This document shows positions 61,432-64,000 of a stretch of 64,000 nucleotides of DNA, one piece after another (within the stretch, counting starts at the first letter, position 1; the number at the start of each line of letters is the position of its first letter). Made by a program: the position numbers and the translations under genes. The DNA comes from Candidatus Kinetoplastibacterium sorsogonicusi (GTDB taxonomy: Bacteria; Pseudomonadota; Gammaproteobacteria; Burkholderiales; Burkholderiaceae_B). A model generated the notes under the pieces. That model saw nothing but the letters and a program-made list of their open reading frames with translations, had not been told where the DNA came from and did no database searches. Where the stretch lies: the NCBI RefSeq assembly GCF_003072465.1, contig NZ_CP025628.1, forward strand, positions 1 to 64,000, written 5' to 3'.

Positions 61432-62199
61432 GTGTCTAAAGTGATATTTTTTGAATACCCATTTAATGAAAAAATTCGCGTATATTTACGTTTAGAATAT
61501 TTATTTAAACATCTATTTTTATTTTCTGATCCAAAAGGAGTCAGTGCTATATCACATCACATAGCAATATCCACTTTATTTGAAATATTAGAATTAATGG
61601 AACGTGTAGATATAAAAAATTATTTATTGCAAGATCTTGAAAAACAAAAAACAGTTTTATTAAATTTAAGAAGTAATATTAATGTAGATCAACAAATTCT
61701 TGAAAATTCTATTTGTGAGATAAAACAAAATTTAATATCTTTAGCTAATAATGGTAAGCCTGGTCAATTTTTACGTGATCATGAATGGTTAAATAGTATT
61801 AGAGGACGTTTTAGTGTTTCTGGTTTTACCCCACATGTTGATATGCCTTCTTATTATTTTTGGCAAAATCAAAGTTTCGAATATAGATCAAAAAATATAG
61901 AAAAATGGATCGATTCTTTAATACCTATATATGATAGTTTAGCAATTATTATAAAATTTTTGAGAGCTTCAAATTATAATAAGAAATTTTTAGCTAAAAA
62001 CGGAAGTTATAGAAAAATGTTAGGAGGTCAAGTATATCAATTGTTGAGAATTATGGTTAACGATAATAATAAAGTATTCCCAGAAATAAGTGCAAATAAA
62101 CATATTATTTCAATAAGATTTTTTAATCATGATCATGAATTAAAACCATCTCATGTATCACAAGATGTAGAATTTTATATGTCATTGTGTAATATATGA
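61432..62199 (+). CDS. zapD: Cell division protein ZapD
   Basis: ZapD bundles FtsZ filaments at the division ring. The 255-residue product starts with the family block FFEYPFNEKIRVYLRLEYLF and contains FLRDHEWLNSIRGRFSVSGFTPHVDMPSYYFW and YRKMLGGQVYQLLRIMV. The length matches E. coli ZapD (247). It begins with GTG after TAGG; the overlapping ATG at 61430 stops after four codons. It follows coaE by 16 bases. yacG, often next to it, is absent. Confidence 0.95.
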   Translation: MSKVIFFEYPFNEKIRVYLRLEYLFKHLFLFSDPKGVSAISHHIAISTLFEILELMERVDIKNYLLQDLEKQKTVLLNLRSNINVDQQILENSICEIKQNLISLANNGKPGQFLRDHEWLNSIRGRFSVSGFTPHVDMPSYYFWQNQSFEYRSKNIEKWIDSLIPIYDSLAIIIKFLRASNYNKKFLAKNGSYRKMLGGQVYQLLRIMVNDNNKVFPEISANKHIISIRFFNHDHELKPSHVSQDVEFYMSLCNI

Positions 62200-62212
62200 A
62201 GTAAAATTTATT

Positions 62213-63169
62213 TTATGTTATGATATTGCGCATTCCTGCAATTCCATGAGCGCCAAAAGATATAGCTATATCTTTTAATTCTTTAGATTGACCTCCTATT
62301 GCAAATACTGGTATTTCAGTATTTTTAATAATATTGGAAAAATTGATCCAACCTAAAAATTTATTATTTGGATGTGTTTCAGTATACAATACTGAACCTA
62401 AAACTACAAAATCTGCTTCTAATAGGATTGCATGATTTAAATCTTGTCTATTATGTATGGATATGCCTAATAACTTATTATGCATTATTTTAGGTCTTGA
62501 TTTATACCTATAAGCATCTACAGATCTCATGTGCATACCATCTGATAATTTACATAATTCAAATCCATGAATGCTATTTACTAATAATTGAGATTGATAT
62601 TGTTTACATAATTTATATACTTGAGAAAAAATATTATTTATAATATTTTTTTTTGAAGATATATTATTACACTCCAATAAATTTGGTTCTCTAAATTGAA
62701 TTAATTTTAAACCAGAATCTAAAGATTGTTCTAATTTATATAGAAATAATTTTGTATTTTGAATGTTTTGTATATTAGTTATTCCATAAACATCAGGAAT
62801 TGTTAAACATTTCATAGAACGTTTCACAACTGGAGAAAAATTATTAATATCAAAGCATAATAAATTATGCCATTGACAAAATTGATTACTTTGTATTGAA
62901 CTAATATTAGTATTATTATAATTAATAATTCTTAATAAAATAAATGTCTTATCTTTCTCATTATAATTTATCCAAGGGGCAATATTATTTTTTGAAATCA
63001 AGATTTTATTATCTAAATATTGATTTAAAATTTTTAACTTATTCTCATTTTTTACAAAATATACCTTAGGTAAATTCCAATTTTCTGAATGAAGATTATT
63101 ATCTTTTAATAATAATATTTGATTACTATCATTTTTTATAACTAAATTATAGAAAATATTCTTATTCAT
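62213..63169 (-). CDS. Degenerate Nudix domain fused to ThiE/TenI-like thiamine-phosphate synthase
   Basis: The 318-residue product follows the betaproteobacterial MutT-ThiE fusion layout. Residues 1-120 look like the Nudix fold (FYNLVIKNDSNQILLLKDN, NWNLP, then a C-terminal WHNLLCFDINNFSPVVKRSMK), but the Nudix box that should follow NWNLP is replaced by KVYFVKNENKLKILNQYLDN without the catalytic glutamates. Residues 125-318 form a ThiE/TenI-like barrel: VYGITN, LKLIQFREPN, HMRSVDAYR, GISIHNRQDLNHA, ADFVVLGSVLYTETHPNN and VFAIGGQS. It might supply TMP synthase for thiD/thiG. It overlaps the DUF815 gene by 8 bases. Confidence 0.8.
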   Translation of the reverse strand: MNKNIFYNLVIKNDSNQILLLKDNNLHSENWNLPKVYFVKNENKLKILNQYLDNKILISKNNIAPWINYNEKDKTFILLRIINYNNTNISSIQSNQFCQWHNLLCFDINNFSPVVKRSMKCLTIPDVYGITNIQNIQNTKLFLYKLEQSLDSGLKLIQFREPNLLECNNISSKKNIINNIFSQVYKLCKQYQSQLLVNSIHGFELCKLSDGMHMRSVDAYRYKSRPKIMHNKLLGISIHNRQDLNHAILLEADFVVLGSVLYTETHPNNKFLGWINFSNIIKNTEIPVFAIGGQSKELKDIAISFGAHGIAGMRNIIT

Positions 63170-64000
63170 CTACTGAAGACCAATACTTAGCAAACTGATA
63201 TGCAATTCTACCTGAGCGAGAACCTCTTTCTATAGCCCATTGTAAAGCATATTTTTTAGATTTTTTAATACTATCATAATTTATATCAAGTTTATGAAGC
63301 CAATATTCGACTATAGCTAAATAACTATCTTGTGTAAAAGGATAAAATGCTAACCATATTCCAAATCTTTCTGATAGTGAAATTTTTTCTTCTACAGCTT
63401 CACCAGGATGTATTTCTTCATTATTAGAATGTAGATTATCTTTCATATATTCTGGTAATAAATGTCTTCTATTAGATGTTGCATAAATAATAACATTATC
63501 ATTATTTGATGATACAGATCCATCTAATAATGATTTTAAAGATTTATAATCTACATCTCCTTCTTCAAAAGATAAATCATCACAAAATATTATAAACTTT
63601 TCTTGCCTAAGTCTTATTAAATCAACTATTTGATTCAAATCTTTTAAATCAGATTTATTGACTTCTATTAATCTTAAACCACAATCACTGTACTTATTTA
63701 AAATTGCTTTTACTAGAGAACTTTTACCTGTACCTCTTGCACCAGTCATTAAAACATTGTTAGATAATTTATTTTCAATAAAATTCTTAGTATTTGAATC
63801 TATAATTTTTTTTTGTTTATCTATAAATAAAAGATCATTATAATTAATTTTATCAATATTAAAAATTGGTTTTAGATAACCATTTTGTCCATTTTTAAAC
63901 CATTTATATGCTTTAGCATTCCAATTTATTGGTTCTGGAATAGGAGGTAACCATGCTTCTAGTTGCTTAAGAACTTTTTCTGAAAGTTGATATAATTCAT
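63162..64000 (-). CDS. DUF815 family P-loop ATPase, 5' end outside the window
   Basis: The reading frame stays open from the stop at 63162-63164 to the right edge (first complete codon at 63998), so about 279 residues are seen and the start is missing. The ATG at 63749 is internal. Upstream of it the frame reads QLEAWLPPIPEPINWNAKAYKW, then GYLKPIFNIDKINYNDLLFID and NVLMTGARGTGKSSLVKAIL (Walker A). Then follow IIFCDDLSFEEGD (Walker B), VIIYATSNRRHLLPEY, SLSERFGIWLAFYPFTQDSYLAI and GSRSGRIAYQFAKYW. This is the DUF815 AAA-like family, function unknown, commonly next to the Nudix-ThiE fusion. Confidence 0.9.
   Translation of the reverse strand, partial: ELYQLSEKVLKQLEAWLPPIPEPINWNAKAYKWFKNGQNGYLKPIFNIDKINYNDLLFIDKQKKIIDSNTKNFIENKLSNNVLMTGARGTGKSSLVKAILNKYSDCGLRLIEVNKSDLKDLNQIVDLIRLRQEKFIIFCDDLSFEEGDVDYKSLKSLLDGSVSSNNDNVIIYATSNRRHLLPEYMKDNLHSNNEEIHPGEAVEEKISLSERFGIWLAFYPFTQDSYLAIVEYWLHKLDINYDSIKKSKKYALQWAIERGSRSGRIAYQFAKYWSSVDE

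Overview
The window is an uninterrupted piece of a strongly reduced, AT-rich betaproteobacterial chromosome, beginning exactly at the first base of dnaA (probably base 1 of the assembly). Roughly three quarters of the bases are A or T, gaps are short, and I see no insertion sequence, prophage, CRISPR array, integrase or rRNA. Most genes are full-length housekeeping or biosynthetic genes of near-canonical size. Several neighbourhoods match the Bordetella/Alcaligenaceae layout as I remember it: mla genes, ABC-2 exporter, bolA, murA, his operon; nif3 near sspA-sspB; rpe-trpEGDC; coaE-zapD-Nudix/ThiE fusion-DUF815 ATPase. Members of those clusters appear to have been cut out. Composition, gene content and order best fit a 'Candidatus Kinetoplastibacterium' endosymbiont of trypanosomatid protozoa, perhaps one of its more AT-rich species. 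That placement is inference, about 0.7 at genus level.

Layout. 1-7.6 kb: dnaA, dnaN, gyrB and, convergent, topB. 7.8-15.8 kb: argD, then on the minus strand a DsbA-like protein, a SPOR protein, argS, leuA, an 86-residue membrane orphan and prfC. 15.9-18.4 kb: tRNA-Asn, tRNA-Thr, sspB, sspA, a Nif3-like protein and a HIT protein. 18.4-24.1 kb: hisE, I, F, A, H, B, D, G. 24.1-30.8 kb: murA, a bolA-like gene, a two-gene ABC-2 exporter and mlaC, A, D, E, F. All of 16-30.8 kb lies on the minus strand. 31-36.2 kb: rpoH, a minus-strand Nudix hydrolase, glmU and glmS. 36.2-41 kb: trpC, D, G, E and rpe (minus). 41-45.2 kb: a UbiH-family monooxygenase (plus), ttcA, folB and an M61 peptidase (minus). 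45.3-52.3 kb: the complete F1Fo ATP synthase operon atpIBEFHAGDC. 52.7-58.7 kb: priA, an NnrD-like gene, tRNA-Arg, ubiE, ubiJ and ubiB. 59-64 kb: thiD, thiG, coaE, zapD, a degenerate Nudix-ThiE fusion and a DUF815 ATPase that runs off the right edge.

Together these genes describe a cell that keeps replication, translation, an envelope (murA, glmU, glmS, Mla lipid transport), division accessories (zapD, a SPOR protein), an ATP synthase and ubiquinone synthesis. It also keeps amino-acid and cofactor routes (His, Trp, Leu, thiamine, folate, CoA) of the kind such symbionts are known to provide to their hosts.

I did not find a new defence, mobile or secretion system. The observations most worth following are small: a Nudix domain that has lost its catalytic box while still fused to a ThiE-like domain; two perfect inverted repeats back to back between glmU and glmS; symmetric TATAAT/ATTATA motifs in four of six divergent gene gaps, one inside a perfect 18-bp palindrome; and partner genes missing from otherwise intact operons (hisC, mlaB, thiS).
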